Numbered from the stretch's first letter, positions 15,696 to 24,306 are shown. The stretch is 64,000 bases of DNA from Streptomyces aurantiacus (GCF_027107535.1 NZ_CP114283.1:744001-808000), one strand, 5' to 3'. Program-made: numbers and translations. The notes: generated by a model not told the origin, from the sequence alone.

Positions 15696-16668
15696 CGTCG
15701 TGCGGGGCCGCCGAGCCCCGTACCGACTGCCGTGCCAGCTCGGCCAGTTCGGCGTCCGTGAAACCGTGATGACGGCGCGCGATGTCGTACTGGGCGGCCA
15801 GCCGCGAGCCGAACAGCAGCGGGTCGTCCGCACCGAGCGCCAGGGGCACCCCCGCCTCGAAAAGCGTGCGCAGGGGGACGTCCTCCGGCTTCTCGTACAC
15901 CCCGAGGGCGACGTTCGACGCCGGGCAGACCTCACAGGTGATGCCCCGGTCCGCGAGCCGCTTCATCAGCCGCGGGTCCTCGGCGGCCCGCACCCCGTGC
16001 CCGATCCGCGAGGCGTGCAGGTCGTCCAGGCAGTCCCGTACGGACGTCGGGCCCGCCAGTTCGCCGCCGTGCGGCGCCGCCAGCAGTCCGCCCTCGCGCG
16101 CGATCGCGAAGGCCCGGTCGAAGTCCCGGGCCATGCCCCGGCGCTCGTCGTTGGAGAGCCCGAACCCGACGATGCCGCGGTCCGCGTACCGCACGGCCAG
16201 GCGGGCCAGCGTGCGGGCGTCCAGCGGGTGCTTCATCCGGTTCGCGGCCACCAGGACCCGCATGCCGAGCCCGGTCTCGCGCGCGGTCGTTTCCACCGCG
16301 TCCAGGATGACCTCGAGGGCGGGGATCAGACCGCCCAGGCGCGGCGCGTACGACGTCGGGTCGACCTGGATCTCCAGCCAGCCCGAGCCGTCCTTGATGT
16401 CCTCCTCGGCGGCCTCACGGACGAGCCGCTGAATGTCCTCGGCGTCTCTGAGACACGACCGCGCCGCGTCGTACAGACGCTGGAAGCGGAACCAGCCGCG
16501 CTCGTCCGTCGCCCGCAGTTTGGGAGGCTCCGCGCCGGTCAACGCGTCGGGCAGATGGATCCCGTGCTTGTCGGCCAGTTCCAGCAGGGTGGTGTGCCGC
16601 ATCGATCCGGTGAAGTGCAGATGCAGATGGGCTTTGGGCAGCTCAGAGACATCACGTACGTGCTCCAT
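15640..16668 (-). CDS. Adenosine deaminase
   Basis: The enzyme deaminates adenosine to inosine in purine salvage. The 342-residue protein shows the zinc-dependent ADA pattern: PKAHLHLHFTGS (two metal His near residues 14-18), a distal AAPHGGELAG with metal His and catalytic Glu, RIGHGVRA, and LGADDPLLF with the metal/catalytic Asp. The start MEHVRDVSELPKAH at 16668 puts the HxH motif at the usual distance. Streptomyces genomes often carry several ADA paralogues, so exact substrate preference (adenosine or a related aminonucleoside) is inferred. It ends inside the convergent hypothetical gene. Confidence 0.92.
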   Translation of the reverse strand: MEHVRDVSELPKAHLHLHFTGSMRHTTLLELADKHGIHLPDALTGAEPPKLRATDERGWFRFQRLYDAARSCLRDAEDIQRLVREAAEEDIKDGSGWLEIQVDPTSYAPRLGGLIPALEVILDAVETTARETGLGMRVLVAANRMKHPLDARTLARLAVRYADRGIVGFGLSNDERRGMARDFDRAFAIAREGGLLAAPHGGELAGPTSVRDCLDDLHASRIGHGVRAAEDPRLMKRLADRGITCEVCPASNVALGVYEKPEDVPLRTLFEAGVPLALGADDPLLFGSRLAAQYDIARRHHGFTDAELAELARQSVRGSAAPHDVREKLLSGIDDWLTAPVA

Positions 16669-16750
16669 TCCAGGATCCTGCCGTACGCCGCTCCCGTATC
16701 GGTAGCGCTTTCCCTGAACGTGGTCTTGCTCGCACGAAGAGACGAAGAAG

Positions 16751-16780
16751 CGGGCCGCCTCCCCAGAGGGAGGCGGCCCG
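16751..16780 (-). terminator. Terminator after the aspartate aminotransferase gene
   Basis: The perfect 13-bp stem CGGGCCGCCTCCC / GGGAGGCGGCCCG has a 4-nt loop. It lies 23 bases beyond the aminotransferase stop and upstream of the adenosine deaminase gene. On the minus strand it is followed by CTTCTTC. Confidence 0.88.
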
Positions 16781-16802
16781 CCGATCATTCAGGCGGAACA
16801 GG

Positions 16803-18029
16803 TCAGTCCGTGGCCTCGGCCAGCAGCTTCTGGATCCGCGAGACGCCCTCGACGAGGTCCTCGTCACCCAGCGCGTACGAGAGCCGCAGGTAGCCCGGCG
16901 TGCCGAAGGCCTCGCCCGGGACGACAGCGACCTCGGCCTCCTCCAGGATCAGGGCGGCCAGCTCGACGGAGTCCTGCGGGCGCCTGCCGCGGATCTCCTT
17001 GCCGAGAAGGGCCTTCACCGAGGGGTACGCGTAGAAGGCGCCCTCGGGCTCGGGGCAGAGCACGCCGTCGATCTCGTTCAGCATCCGCACGATCGTCCTA
17101 CGGCGGCGGTCGAAGGACTCGCGCATCGTCGCCACGGCCTCCAGGTCGCCGGAGACGGCGGCCAGCGCGGCGATCTGTGAGACGTTGGCGACGTTCGAGG
17201 TGGCGTGCGACTGCAGGTTCGCGGCCGCCTTGACGACGTCCTTGGGGCCGATGATCCACCCGACCCGCCAGCCGGTCATCGCGTACGTCTTCGCGACGCC
17301 GTTGACCACGATGCACTTGTCACGCAGCTCCGGCAGGACTGCCGGCAGCGAGGTGAACTTCGCGTCCCCGTAGACGAGGTGCTCGTAGATCTCGTCCGTC
17401 ATCACCCACAGACCGTGCTCGACGGCCCAGCGGCCGATCGCCTCGGTGTCCTCGGCGCTGTAGACCGCGCCCGTCGGGTTGGACGGCGACACGAAGAGGA
17501 CGACCTTCGTCTTCTCCGTACGGGCGGCCTCCAGCTGCTCGACCGAGACGCGGTAGCCGGTGGTCTCGTCCGCGACGACGTCGACCGGGACACCGCCGGC
17601 CAGACGGATCGACTCGGGGTACGTCGTCCAGTACGGGGCCGGGACGATGACCTCGTCGCCCGGGTCGAGGATCGCGGCGAACGCCTCATAGATGGCCTGC
17701 TTGCCGCCGTTGGTCACCAGGACCTGGGAGGCGTCCACCTCGTAGCCGGAGTCGCGCAGCGTCTTGGCGACGATCGCCGCCTTCAGCTCGGGAAGGCCGC
17801 CGGCCGGCGTGTAGCGGTGGTACTTCGGGTTCTTGCAGGCCTCGATGGCGGCCTCGACGATGTAGTCCGGCGTCGGGAAGTCGGGCTCACCGGCGCCGAA
17901 GCCGATCACCGGACGTCCCGCGGCCTTGAGGGCCTTGGCCTTGGCGTCCACGGCGAGGGTGGCGGACTCGGAGATCGCACCGATCCGGGCGGAGACCCGG
18001 CGCTCGGTGGGAGGGGTTGCAGCGCTCAT
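16803..18029 (-). CDS. aspC: PLP-dependent aminotransferase, probable aspartate aminotransferase
   Basis: The 408-residue class I/II aminotransferase likely interconverts aspartate and oxaloacetate with 2-oxoglutarate/glutamate. Motifs in order: [24 protein letters not shown] (cofactor phosphate region), [23 protein letters not shown] (Asp and Tyr contacting PLP), [17 protein letters not shown] with the Schiff-base Lys247, and GYLRLSYA with the carboxylate-binding Arg. The gene is conserved just upstream of tRNA-Trp/secE in Streptomyces, transcribed divergently. The start at 18029 was chosen at [11 protein letters not shown]. Confidence 0.92.
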   Translation of the reverse strand: MSAATPPTERRVSARIGAISESATLAVDAKAKALKAAGRPVIGFGAGEPDFPTPDYIVEAAIEACKNPKYHRYTPAGGLPELKAAIVAKTLRDSGYEVDASQVLVTNGGKQAIYEAFAAILDPGDEVIVPAPYWTTYPESIRLAGGVPVDVVADETTGYRVSVEQLEAARTEKTKVVLFVSPSNPTGAVYSAEDTEAIGRWAVEHGLWVMTDEIYEHLVYGDAKFTSLPAVLPELRDKCIVVNGVAKTYAMTGWRVGWIIGPKDVVKAAANLQSHATSNVANVSQIAALAAVSGDLEAVATMRESFDRRRRTIVRMLNEIDGVLCPEPEGAFYAYPSVKALLGKEIRGRRPQDSVELAALILEEAEVAVVPGEAFGTPGYLRLSYALGDEDLVEGVSRIQKLLAEATD

Positions 18030-18254
18030 GGGCCCATCGTTCCAGACCGGAAACCTCCCCGGCACACCGGTTTCACAGACTGAGCAGCACCGGACGGGCC
18101 CCGGGGCGAGCACGCACAAAGTCCGTACGGACACTTTCTGTTCGACGACCGGCCGCCGACCACGTACACTCTCACCTCGTTGGCCTTCACCGGCCGCGCT
18201 CTCCCGGTACACACCGAGCACCCGGGCGGATGCGGTACGTTGTGAGGGAAGCAA

Positions 18255-18327
18255 AGGGTCGTAGCTCAATTGGTAGAGCACTGGTCTCCAAAACCAGCGG
18301 TTGGGGGTTCAAGTCCCTCCGGCCCTG
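18255..18327 (+). tRNA. tRNA-Trp (CCA)
   Basis: The acceptor stem AGGGTCG pairs with CGGCCCT (discriminator G18327). The anticodon arm CTGGT-CTCCAAA-ACCAG gives CCA at 18288-18290. The D loop AGCTCAATTGGTAGAGC and T loop TTCAAGT are present. It heads the secE-nusG region, the conserved actinobacterial position. Bases 18030-18254 before it contain a TTCGAC-N18-TACACT promoter candidate (18141-18170) and nothing coding. Confidence 0.97.
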
Positions 18328-18436
18328 CTACACACTCCTTTCGCCAGGATGTGTGCGCATGTACGTACTGCATTGCACCGCCGTGCGGCTCATACCGGGC
18401 GCGGCACGGCCACGACCCGGAATCAGGTGAGGACGA

Positions 18437-18724
18437 GTGACGGACGCCGTGGGCTCCATCGACATGCCTGATGCCGAGGATGAGGCGCCGGAGTCCCAGA
18501 AGAAGGGCCGCAAGGGTGGTAAGCGTGCCAAGAAGGGCCCGCTGAAGCGCCTCGCCCTCTTCTACCGCCAGATCGTCGCGGAACTCCGCAAGGTCGTCTG
18601 GCCGACCCGCAATCAGCTGACGACGTACACCACAGTGGTGATTGTGTTCGTTGTCATCATGATCGGTCTGGTGACTGTGATTGACTTCGGACTCGACAAG
18701 GCCGCCAAGTACGTCTTCGGCTGA
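18437..18724 (+). CDS. secE: Protein translocase subunit SecE
   Basis: The 95-residue protein has an acidic then Lys-rich N-terminal tail, the amphipathic helix [20 protein letters not shown] (universal SecE motif with VWPT) and one C-terminal transmembrane helix ([20 protein letters not shown]). It clamps SecY in the SecYEG channel. The GTG start at 18437 follows GGTGAGGACGA. nusG follows in the same transcript. Confidence 0.97.
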   Translation: MTDAVGSIDMPDAEDEAPESQKKGRKGGKRAKKGPLKRLALFYRQIVAELRKVVWPTRNQLTTYTTVVIVFVVIMIGLVTVIDFGLDKAAKYVFG

Positions 18725-18801
18725 GCCAAGCGCGAAGGGCGCCGCACCCGGCGCCCGCTTTCGCGTGTTCCACCCCCATGATCCAGGAAGAAGCAGCCAC
18801 C

Positions 18802-19704
18802 GTGTCTGACCCGAACCTGAACGACGCCGTCGAGCCGCGCGGGCAGGACGCCGAGTCCGTTGACGACGAACTCGACATCGTCGAGGGCGCGGACGTCGAG
18901 GACGAGGTCGAGGCTGCCGACGCCGCCGCGGACGAGGCCGCCGAAGAGGCTGCCCTGCACGTCGAGGACGAGTCCGGCGAGGAGCTCGAAGCCGACGAGG
19001 ACGCCGCCGACGAGCCGGTCTCCGACGAGACCGACGGCGAGGACGCGGAAGCCGAGGAAGCGGAAGCCGAGGAGGAGACCGAGCCGGTCGACCCCGTGAC
19101 CGCCCTCCGCGAGGAACTCCGCACGCTGCCCGGCGAGTGGTACGTCATCCACACGTACGCCGGTTACGAGAACCGCGTGAAGACCAACCTCGAGCAGCGC
19201 GCCGTCTCCCTGAACGTCGAGGACTTCATCTTCGCGGCCGAGGTGCCGCAGGAAGAGGTCGCGCAGATCAAGAACGGCGAGCGCAAGACCGTCAAGCAGA
19301 ACAAGCTCCCCGGCTACGTGCTGGTGCGCATGGACCTGACGAACGAGTCCTGGGGCGTCGTCCGCAACACTCCCGGTGTCACCGGCTTCGTGGGCAACGC
19401 CTACGACCCGTACCCGCTGACGCTGGACGAGATCGTCAAGATGCTCGCTCCCGAGGCCGAGGAGAAGGCCGCCCGCGAGGCCGCCGAGGCCGAGGGCAAG
19501 CCGGCTCCGTCCCGCAAGCTCGAGGTCCAGGTGCTGGACTTCGAGGTGGGCGACTCGGTCACCGTCACCGACGGCCCGTTCGCCACGCTGCAGGCGACCA
19601 TCAACGAGATCAACGCCGACTCGAAGAAGGTCAAGGGCCTCGTCGAGATCTTCGGCCGCGAGACCCCGGTCGAGCTGAGCTTCGACCAGATCCAGAAGAA
19701 CTGA
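18802..19704 (+). CDS. nusG: Transcription termination/antitermination factor NusG
   Basis: The 300-residue protein binds RNA polymerase and modulates pausing and Rho-dependent termination. A ~110-residue, very acidic Glu/Asp/Ala-rich N-terminal extension (an actinobacterial feature) precedes the NGN domain, which begins [19 protein letters not shown] and includes [13 protein letters not shown] and [12 protein letters not shown]-terminal KOW domain follows ([20 protein letters not shown], then [14 protein letters not shown]). GTG 18802 gives [11 protein letters not shown] 18778 is a possible alternative. The last 14 bases form the left arm of the direct repeat flanking an integrated element, which restores the complete C-terminus. 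rplK, normally the next gene, is displaced by about 5 kb. Confidence 0.96.
   Translation: MSDPNLNDAVEPRGQDAESVDDELDIVEGADVEDEVEAADAAADEAAEEAALHVEDESGEELEADEDAADEPVSDETDGEDAEAEEAEAEEETEPVDPVTALREELRTLPGEWYVIHTYAGYENRVKTNLEQRAVSLNVEDFIFAAEVPQEEVAQIKNGERKTVKQNKLPGYVLVRMDLTNESWGVVRNTPGVTGFVGNAYDPYPLTLDEIVKMLAPEAEEKAAREAAEAEGKPAPSRKLEVQVLDFEVGDSVTVTDGPFATLQATINEINADSKKVKGLVEIFGRETPVELSFDQIQKN
19691..19704 (+). repeat. Left attachment-site repeat (attL core, in the nusG 3' end)
   Basis: TCCAGAAGAACTGA covers the final codons and stop of nusG and recurs exactly at 24728-24741. The flanking bases differ on both sides. It lies about 75 bp from the integrase stop, the usual attP-proximal arrangement. 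Confidence 0.85.
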
Positions 19705-19721
19705 TCGTTTCGAGCTACGAA

Positions 19722-19761
19722 AGAGCCCCTGACCAGCGGTTTCCCGTTGGTCAGGGGCTCT
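19722..19761. terminator. Element-borne terminator shared by nusG and the integrase gene
   Basis: The 14-bp perfect stem AGAGCCCCTGACCA / TGGTCAGGGGCTCT (19722-19735, 19748-19761) has a 12-nt loop. It begins 17 bases inside the element, after the nusG stop, and 18 bases beyond the convergent integrase stop. It can insulate both. Confidence 0.85.
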
Positions 19762-19779
19762 CTCGCATGCCGGGGGCCG

Positions 19780-21027
19780 TCATGGGGCCGGGAGCCGCCC
19801 TCGGGCCTTGCGGTAGACCGTATCCACGGCCTTGCGGGTACGGGTCTCGCTGGCTGGCATCAGGTGCGTGTACGTCCGAAGGGTGAACCCGGCATCCGCG
19901 TGCCCGAGGTAGGTACTCAGGGCCTTGATGCTCTCGCCAGCGTCCAGGAGGACTGAGGCGTAGAAGTGCCGAAGTGCATGCATGCCGTCCTCGCGAGCTT
20001 CCTTGTACCGCTCACCTGGACCGGGGACCGGGATCACACCGGCAGCAGCGAGGGCAGGCTTCCACACGTGCGCGTTGAAGTCGTTCCGCCGGAGAGCTCC
20101 CAGCTCCTCCCCGGTGAAGTACAGGAGCTTGGTCACTGGTGGCCCGTCGATCCGAAGCCACGGCAACGTGATCTCAACTGGCTGGAAGGCCGTCAGGTGC
20201 GCAGCGAGCGCGGTAGCGACCGAGTCAGGGAGCGGCACATCTCGCATCTTGTTGTTCTTCGGTGGGGCGAAGATCAGGTGCCCGTTCACCAACTTGACCT
20301 GTTGCGTGACGCTCAGTACACCCGCCAGGGGATCTACCTCATCCACCGGAAGCCCGAAGATCTCGCCTTGCCGGAGACCGCAGCCCGCGCCGATGTCGAC
20401 CATGGCCCGAAGCCGAGCAGGCATTCCGGCCTGCACCGCGAAGACTCGATCGGGTGTCCAGGGTGTGACCCGTCCGGGCGACGGCTTGGGCGGACGAACC
20501 GAGCCAGCCCGGCATGGGTTCCGGGCGAGGTAGCCGTCATCGACCGCAGCCGAGAGCACGGCCGAGACGTTCCCGAAGATCACGCGGCGGTATGAACTTG
20601 CCGCCCCGGTGTCTTCCAGAACTCGCGTCCATGCCCGGATGTGCGAAGGCTGGAATGCGGAGAGCGGCCGATTCCCGAGGTGGGGGAAGGCGTGCAGTCG
20701 GAGGCGACTTTCCACCGCTATACGGGTCGCCGGGTCGGTCGTCTGCGAGGCGAGCCAATCGGTGGCGTACTGCCTGAACGTGATTTTTCCCGCCTTGGGA
20801 TCGATGTACTGGCCGCGCGACATGTCGGCCTCGATGTGCGCGAGCCACTGATCAGCGAGCCGCTTCTGTCGATCGGGGAAGCTCTTGGACTTCTCGGAGC
20901 CGTCCGGCGAGACGTACCGGGCGCGGTACCGCAGGCCGACGCCGAAGCGGTCGGTCTTGAGCTTGACCGGCTTGCCGTTCGGTCCGGCCTCCATCTTGAA
21001 CCAGCGGTCTTGGATGTGTCCGGCCAT
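19780..21027 (-). CDS. int: Site-specific tyrosine integrase of the nusG element
   Basis: The 415-residue tyrosine recombinase has an AP2-like N-terminal arm-binding region (GLRYRARYVSPDGSEKSKSF), a core-binding SAM-like domain (~84-175) and a catalytic domain. Catalytic residues can be read as Arg219 (GCGLRQGEI), His350 and Arg353 (MHALRHFYAS), His376 (STYLGHADAG) and Tyr386 (LRTYTHLM). All are present, so it should be active. It catalyses recombination between the chromosomal site in nusG and the element's attP. ATG 21027 overlaps the excisionase stop by 1 nt (TGATG), so translation is coupled. Confidence 0.95.
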   Translation of the reverse strand: MAGHIQDRWFKMEAGPNGKPVKLKTDRFGVGLRYRARYVSPDGSEKSKSFPDRQKRLADQWLAHIEADMSRGQYIDPKAGKITFRQYATDWLASQTTDPATRIAVESRLRLHAFPHLGNRPLSAFQPSHIRAWTRVLEDTGAASSYRRVIFGNVSAVLSAAVDDGYLARNPCRAGSVRPPKPSPGRVTPWTPDRVFAVQAGMPARLRAMVDIGAGCGLRQGEIFGLPVDEVDPLAGVLSVTQQVKLVNGHLIFAPPKNNKMRDVPLPDSVATALAAHLTAFQPVEITLPWLRIDGPPVTKLLYFTGEELGALRRNDFNAHVWKPALAAAGVIPVPGPGERYKEAREDGMHALRHFYASVLLDAGESIKALSTYLGHADAGFTLRTYTHLMPASETRTRKAVDTVYRKARGRLPAP

Positions 21028-21224
21028 CAGGCAGCCCCTTCCATGAGGGACTCGACCCAGGCCCGTACGTCCTCGGGGTCGAAGCGGAGGTGCCGGCCGA
21101 CGCGGAAGCCCCGCGGGCCGGTGCCTTTCCGGCGCCACTGATACACGGTGTCCACGCTCGGCAGGCGCAGCAGGATCACTAGGTCCTCGGGGGTCAGGAA
21201 CTGAGTGGGCAGAGGCCGCTTCAT
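21027..21224 (-). CDS. xis: Excisionase-like helix-turn-helix protein
   Basis: The 65-residue MerR/AlpA-type winged HTH has FLTPEDLVILLRLPSVDTVY, then WRRKGTGPRGFRVGRHLRF and a C-terminal DVRAWVESL helix. Such proteins sit directly before int in Streptomyces elements and direct excision by binding the att arms. Its start overlaps the Rep stop by 4 nt (ATGA) and its stop overlaps the int start. Xis activity is inferred from position and fold. Confidence 0.88.
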   Translation of the reverse strand: MKRPLPTQFLTPEDLVILLRLPSVDTVYQWRRKGTGPRGFRVGRHLRFDPEDVRAWVESLMEGAA

Positions 21225-22648
21225 GCGCAGACCTCCCAGTCCTCTGCGTCGGGCATGTCGGCCAGCGCATCGCGTGCGATCTCGCGGTTCAGCCGGATGT
21301 CCCGAGCGATCGAGGCAGCGAGCCAGGATTCGCCGGGGGTGTGGCCTTGCCCGGCGTAGGTCCAGTGGGCGAGCACCACCATGGAGCCCTCCGAGTCAGC
21401 GAGATCCTCGGACAGGCCCCGTTCGCGGCGTTCCTGCCGGGCGCGGAAGTCGGCACGGACTTGGCGCCGTTCGGACAGAGTCGAGGAGTAGGCGCGGGAC
21501 TTGGTCATGAAGTGCCCGCGAAAGCCGAGCATGTGGGCCCACTGTGCGAGCTTGCGGTTCGAGTAGGCGTCATCGAGCGTCCAGCACGCTTCGATCAGGC
21601 GCCGGGTATGCGCGGGCAACGGCAGCTTGTCGAGTTCGGACAGCTCCCCGATTCGCCGGTCTACGGTCTCGGTGGTCTCGGCTGCTTTGGTGGCGTACTT
21701 GGCGACGTAGGAGGCGACCGCCTGATCCGTCAGCTCCACACCGCCCATGCTGCCGATCGGCTGGACATCGACCTGGGAGCCCCAGCGCAGCACGCGGGCC
21801 GGGAGGTCTTTGGCGGGCGGCACCGGCACGGCGACCCGGGCAGCGGCGGCACGTATCGCGTCGCCCAGGAGAGCGATCGTGGCCCAGGCCGGGGGCGGGG
21901 AGTCGGGCCCGTCCGGACCATCCAGGCGCACCACCGCATGGAAGTGCACGGCGCCCCGCTTCTGGAACTCCGCGACCTTGCCGAAGGAGACCCGGCACAC
22001 CTCCTTCAGGGCGGATTGGGTCAGGCCCGCACGGGCAGCGATCTCCCGGCGCAGGTAGATCGTGAAGCGGCGCCACAGGTCCCCGGCGAAGTTGTTGAAC
22101 AGCACCGCCCCGGCGTAGTCGTACCGGTCCGGGGCGAGCGCCGTGCCGAGTGCCGGGTCATCGTTGGTGTGGGAGTTCCCGCAGCGGCAGCGGCCGGAGT
22201 CGGGCCGGTTGTGCACGGGCCCGAAGGAGGGGGCGGTGAGCGTGGCGAACACGCCGGGGTGCTTGCGGATCTCGCCGGGGATGCCCATCCGTGAGTCACC
22301 GGTGATCCCGGCGCGGATCAGGTGGTAGACGTCCCCCGCGTAGGTCCAGGCGCACGAGGGACAGCGCGAGGCGCGGCGGTTTCCGCATGCCACCCGGAGC
22401 ATGCCGCCGGGCTCGTGCTCGGTGCTGTAGGAGTACAGGACGTCACCGGTCGAACGGTCGCGGGTGACGGTCTGGCCCTGGAGGCGGATCGGGTGAGCGC
22501 AGCCGCCGGTACGGCGTACCTGTTCCTGCCAGCGGTCGAAGCCCGGCGTGTTGGCGACTCGCAGCAGATCAGCCAGCGTCAGGGGGTCGGTTCCCATGGA
22601 GGCCGCAGCACCGGCCACGGCCTCCGGGGGGACGGGGAAGACCGTCAC
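21221..22648 (-). CDS. repSA: RepSA-type rolling-circle replication initiator
   Basis: The 475-residue protein matches the pSAM2-type RepSA family. A Cys cluster (ACGNRRASRCPSC, residues 87-99) comes first. Next are rolling-circle motif I (FATLTAPSFG, ~134-143), the HUH metal motif HFH at residues 235-237 (RGAVHFHAVVRLDG), and a Tyr-containing motif III (SYVAKYATKAAE, Tyr314/Tyr318) that should form the covalent link with nicked DNA. It would nick a double-strand origin and replicate the excised circle. GTG 22648 overlaps the upstream stop (GTGA). The next in-frame ATG, 17 codons downstream, is the alternative start. Confidence 0.9.
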   Translation of the reverse strand: MTVFPVPPEAVAGAAASMGTDPLTLADLLRVANTPGFDRWQEQVRRTGGCAHPIRLQGQTVTRDRSTGDVLYSYSTEHEPGGMLRVACGNRRASRCPSCAWTYAGDVYHLIRAGITGDSRMGIPGEIRKHPGVFATLTAPSFGPVHNRPDSGRCRCGNSHTNDDPALGTALAPDRYDYAGAVLFNNFAGDLWRRFTIYLRREIAARAGLTQSALKEVCRVSFGKVAEFQKRGAVHFHAVVRLDGPDGPDSPPPAWATIALLGDAIRAAAARVAVPVPPAKDLPARVLRWGSQVDVQPIGSMGGVELTDQAVASYVAKYATKAAETTETVDRRIGELSELDKLPLPAHTRRLIEACWTLDDAYSNRKLAQWAHMLGFRGHFMTKSRAYSSTLSERRQVRADFRARQERRERGLSEDLADSEGSMVVLAHWTYAGQGHTPGESWLAASIARDIRLNREIARDALADMPDAEDWEVCA

Positions 22649-22962
22649 GCGGCTACCTCCGCCAGGACGGGGGTTACGGGAGTGAACGTCTGGGCGCGGT
22701 CCGTCTGAGGGACTTCCTTGGAGATGGCGCAAGAGCACGGGATCTCGGAGCAGTTGGCGCAAGGCGAGTAGCCGAACGTTGCATCGTTCGGGCAGATCAG
22801 GTCACCGTCATGGGTCAGGATCGACAGCCCATCGACGTCCACGCGGGTCCAGCCGACTGCGAACACCCCGCAGCCGGGGCAGTCCGACGACCGACCCATG
22901 CAGTCCAACAGGTCGTAGCAGGACGGAACGACGCAGCGCGCACCCTGAACAGAAGCAGGCAT
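22645..22962 (-). CDS. Cys-rich small protein encoded before rep
   Basis: The 105-residue protein has five Cys pairs or clusters: CVVPSC, the Cys of LLDC with SDCPGC, LICPND, and CANCSEIPCSC. Several zinc sites are likely. I do not recognise a characterised family. Small zinc-ribbon-like proteins in this position are common in Streptomyces integrative elements, but a role (DNA binding, partner of Rep) is only inferred. ATG 22962 follows GGGAAG. It is the first gene of the leftward operon znf-rep-xis-int and faces the divergent GntR regulator. Confidence 0.75.
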   Translation of the reverse strand: MPASVQGARCVVPSCYDLLDCMGRSSDCPGCGVFAVGWTRVDVDGLSILTHDGDLICPNDATFGYSPCANCSEIPCSCAISKEVPQTDRAQTFTPVTPVLAEVAA

Positions 22963-23056
22963 GATGGAGCTTCCCTTCGTGGGACATAGGGGGCGGCGAA
23001 ACTGCTTGGCGGTAGGTGCGCCGCCCCCGGCGAAAGACATGTGCTGATTCCCACCC

Positions 23057-23085
23057 TGTTAGAGCAGCGGGCTCAGCTCTATAGT
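23057..23085 (+). promoter_or_regulatory. Candidate promoter for the GntR regulator gene
   Basis: TGTTAG (23057-23062) and TATAGT (23080-23085) are spaced by 17 bp. The predicted transcription start falls inside the palindromic box at 23084-23097, so binding there would block initiation. Confidence 0.5.
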
Positions 23086-23135
23086 GTTCTAGAGCACCTT
23101 CACCGTCAAGAGGTGTACTGAAGTGCTTTAGAACA
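23084..23135. promoter_or_regulatory. Candidate GntR operator boxes in the divergent region
   Basis: GTGTTCTAGAGCAC (23084-23097) is a near-perfect palindrome. GTGCTTTAGAACA (23123-23135) is the same sequence inverted with one change. A partial copy, TGTTAGAGCAG, lies at 23057-23067. The three boxes span the divergent promoters of the rep operon and the GntR gene, as expected for a kor-like repressor controlling element functions. Confidence 0.7.
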
Positions 23136-23147
23136 GGAGCTGAGATC

Positions 23148-23885
23148 ATGTCTGGACCGGCGTCCGCCCTGCCGCCCTACCGGCGTATTGCCGCGCAGAT
23201 CAAAGGGCAGATCGAGCGTGGCGAGCTGGGTCCGGGTGACCGCATCCCATCTGTCCGCGACATCGTCCGCGATGAGGGTGTATCTGTTGCCACGGCAACG
23301 CGCGTAGCGGGAGTTTTGCGGGCAGAAGGGTACGCAGAGACCATCCAGGGGATTGGGACGGTGGCGCGTATGCCCAGCAAGATCACGACCGGACCGGATC
23401 GACTTCAGCTTCAGCGGACCACCGGGACCGGCTTCCGGCCGGGCGAACGGGTCGAGATCGTGAGTGCTGACGTAGTGCCAGCGGACGCCGAGGTAGCCGA
23501 CGCTCTTGGAGTCGACGAAGGTGTCCCCGTAGTCCAGCGACGCCGACGGTACCTAGACGAAGATGGAGTGATCGCACTCTCGACGTCATGGCTGCCGGGG
23601 GAGTTGGGGGAGGCCGCCCCGGAACTCACATCTACAGGGCCGTTGCCAAAGATGACCTTTGGTCTGATCGAAGATCGGACGGGGCGCCGAGCGGTCAAGC
23701 GGCGCGACGTCGTGGCCATTCGTGCCGTGCCTGAAGATCTGGCGCCGCTCCTTGATCTCGAAGCGGGAAGCCTGGCCCTGACCATGGCGAACACCTATTG
23801 GGACCAGTACGGGCAAGTCACTGAGTTTGCTCGTGACTTCATGGGCCCGGACCGCGAACTTGCTGCTGACTACGATCTTGAGTGA
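23148..23885 (+). CDS. GntR-family (HutC/UTRA) regulator of the element
   Basis: The 245-residue protein has an N-terminal winged HTH (PPYRRIAAQIKGQIERGELG, then GDRIPSVRDIVRDEGVSVATATRV) and a C-terminal UTRA effector domain (VEIVSADVVPADAEVADALG, then VPVVQRRRRYLDEDGVIALS). This is the architecture of pSAM2-Pra/KorSA-type regulators of actinomycete elements. It is divergent from the rep-xis-int operon, with three boxes between, so the likely role is control of replication and excision. The effector ligand is unknown. Confidence 0.92.
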   Translation: MSGPASALPPYRRIAAQIKGQIERGELGPGDRIPSVRDIVRDEGVSVATATRVAGVLRAEGYAETIQGIGTVARMPSKITTGPDRLQLQRTTGTGFRPGERVEIVSADVVPADAEVADALGVDEGVPVVQRRRRYLDEDGVIALSTSWLPGELGEAAPELTSTGPLPKMTFGLIEDRTGRRAVKRRDVVAIRAVPEDLAPLLDLEAGSLALTMANTYWDQYGQVTEFARDFMGPDRELAADYDLE

Positions 23886-24105
23886 CCGAACCGTGCCCGC
23901 GTAGGAAGTGAGCCGGTTACAGGTTTCTCTACCTCATCAAGGCACCCGGCTGCGCTCCGCTCCGCCGGGCGCGCTTTCCGGCTCCGCTGCCCGCTGCGCT
24001 CCTGCCTTCGGCCCGCGCTGCGGGCGCTGCGCCGACGCGCGCCCACATGTGGATAGGGCCGGAAGCCACGAGTCGAGCCCCGTGGGAGCGTCCGCCGGCG
24101 GGGCC
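23886..24105. other. Gene-free GC-rich tract with GCTCCGCT/GCTGCGCT iterations
   Basis: No convincing gene lies here. Bases 23947-24045 are built from short iterations of GCTCCGCT, GCTGCGCT and inverted CGCGC blocks. Such tracts are often found near rep/transfer regions of Streptomyces elements. It directly precedes the long inverted repeat. Confidence 0.5.
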
Positions 24106-24272
24106 GGTCGGCTCCGAGACTTTAGGCAGCCACCATGGGGCGAGCCTCGAAGATCATGGCCCCAACGTCGTGCTTTACGGGCAGGTCCACAGACTGCCCG
24201 ACTCGCGATGAGCTTACGGGGCCATGATCACTCGCCCCATGGCAGCTCCAGCCCAAAGTCTCGGAGCCGACC
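24106..24272. repeat. 167-bp nested inverted repeat (candidate replication or transfer origin)
   Basis: Four successive perfect stems nest around one centre. GGTCGGCTCCGAGACTTT (24106-24123) pairs with 24255-24272. CCATGGGGCGAG (24133-24144) pairs with 24231-24242. GATCATGGCCCC (24152-24163) pairs with 24218-24229. GGGCAG (24179-24184) pairs with CTGCCC (24194-24199). Together there are 48 perfect pairs. It is far larger than a terminator and could be the single-strand or double-strand origin used with Rep. Confidence 0.85.
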
Positions 24273-24294
24273 TCGGTTTGTCGTATGCCGCCCG

Positions 24295-24300
24295 TAACCT
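24295..24300 (+). promoter_or_regulatory. -10 box of a probably leaderless transcript
   Basis: TAACCT lies 6 bases before the ATG at 24307. There is no Shine-Dalgarno sequence, which fits transcription starting at the A of ATG. Confidence 0.5.
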
Positions 24301-24306
24301 GTGCCT

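Noticed and set aside
22808..23149. Alternative leftward frames upstream of the Cys-rich gene
   Set aside because: They cover the divergent promoter and operators. The frame with repeated Cys pairs is the convincing one.
23941..24060. A CRISPR-like array in the GCTCCGCT iterations
   Set aside because: The units are too short, irregular and unspaced, with no direct repeat/spacer periodicity and no cas genes.
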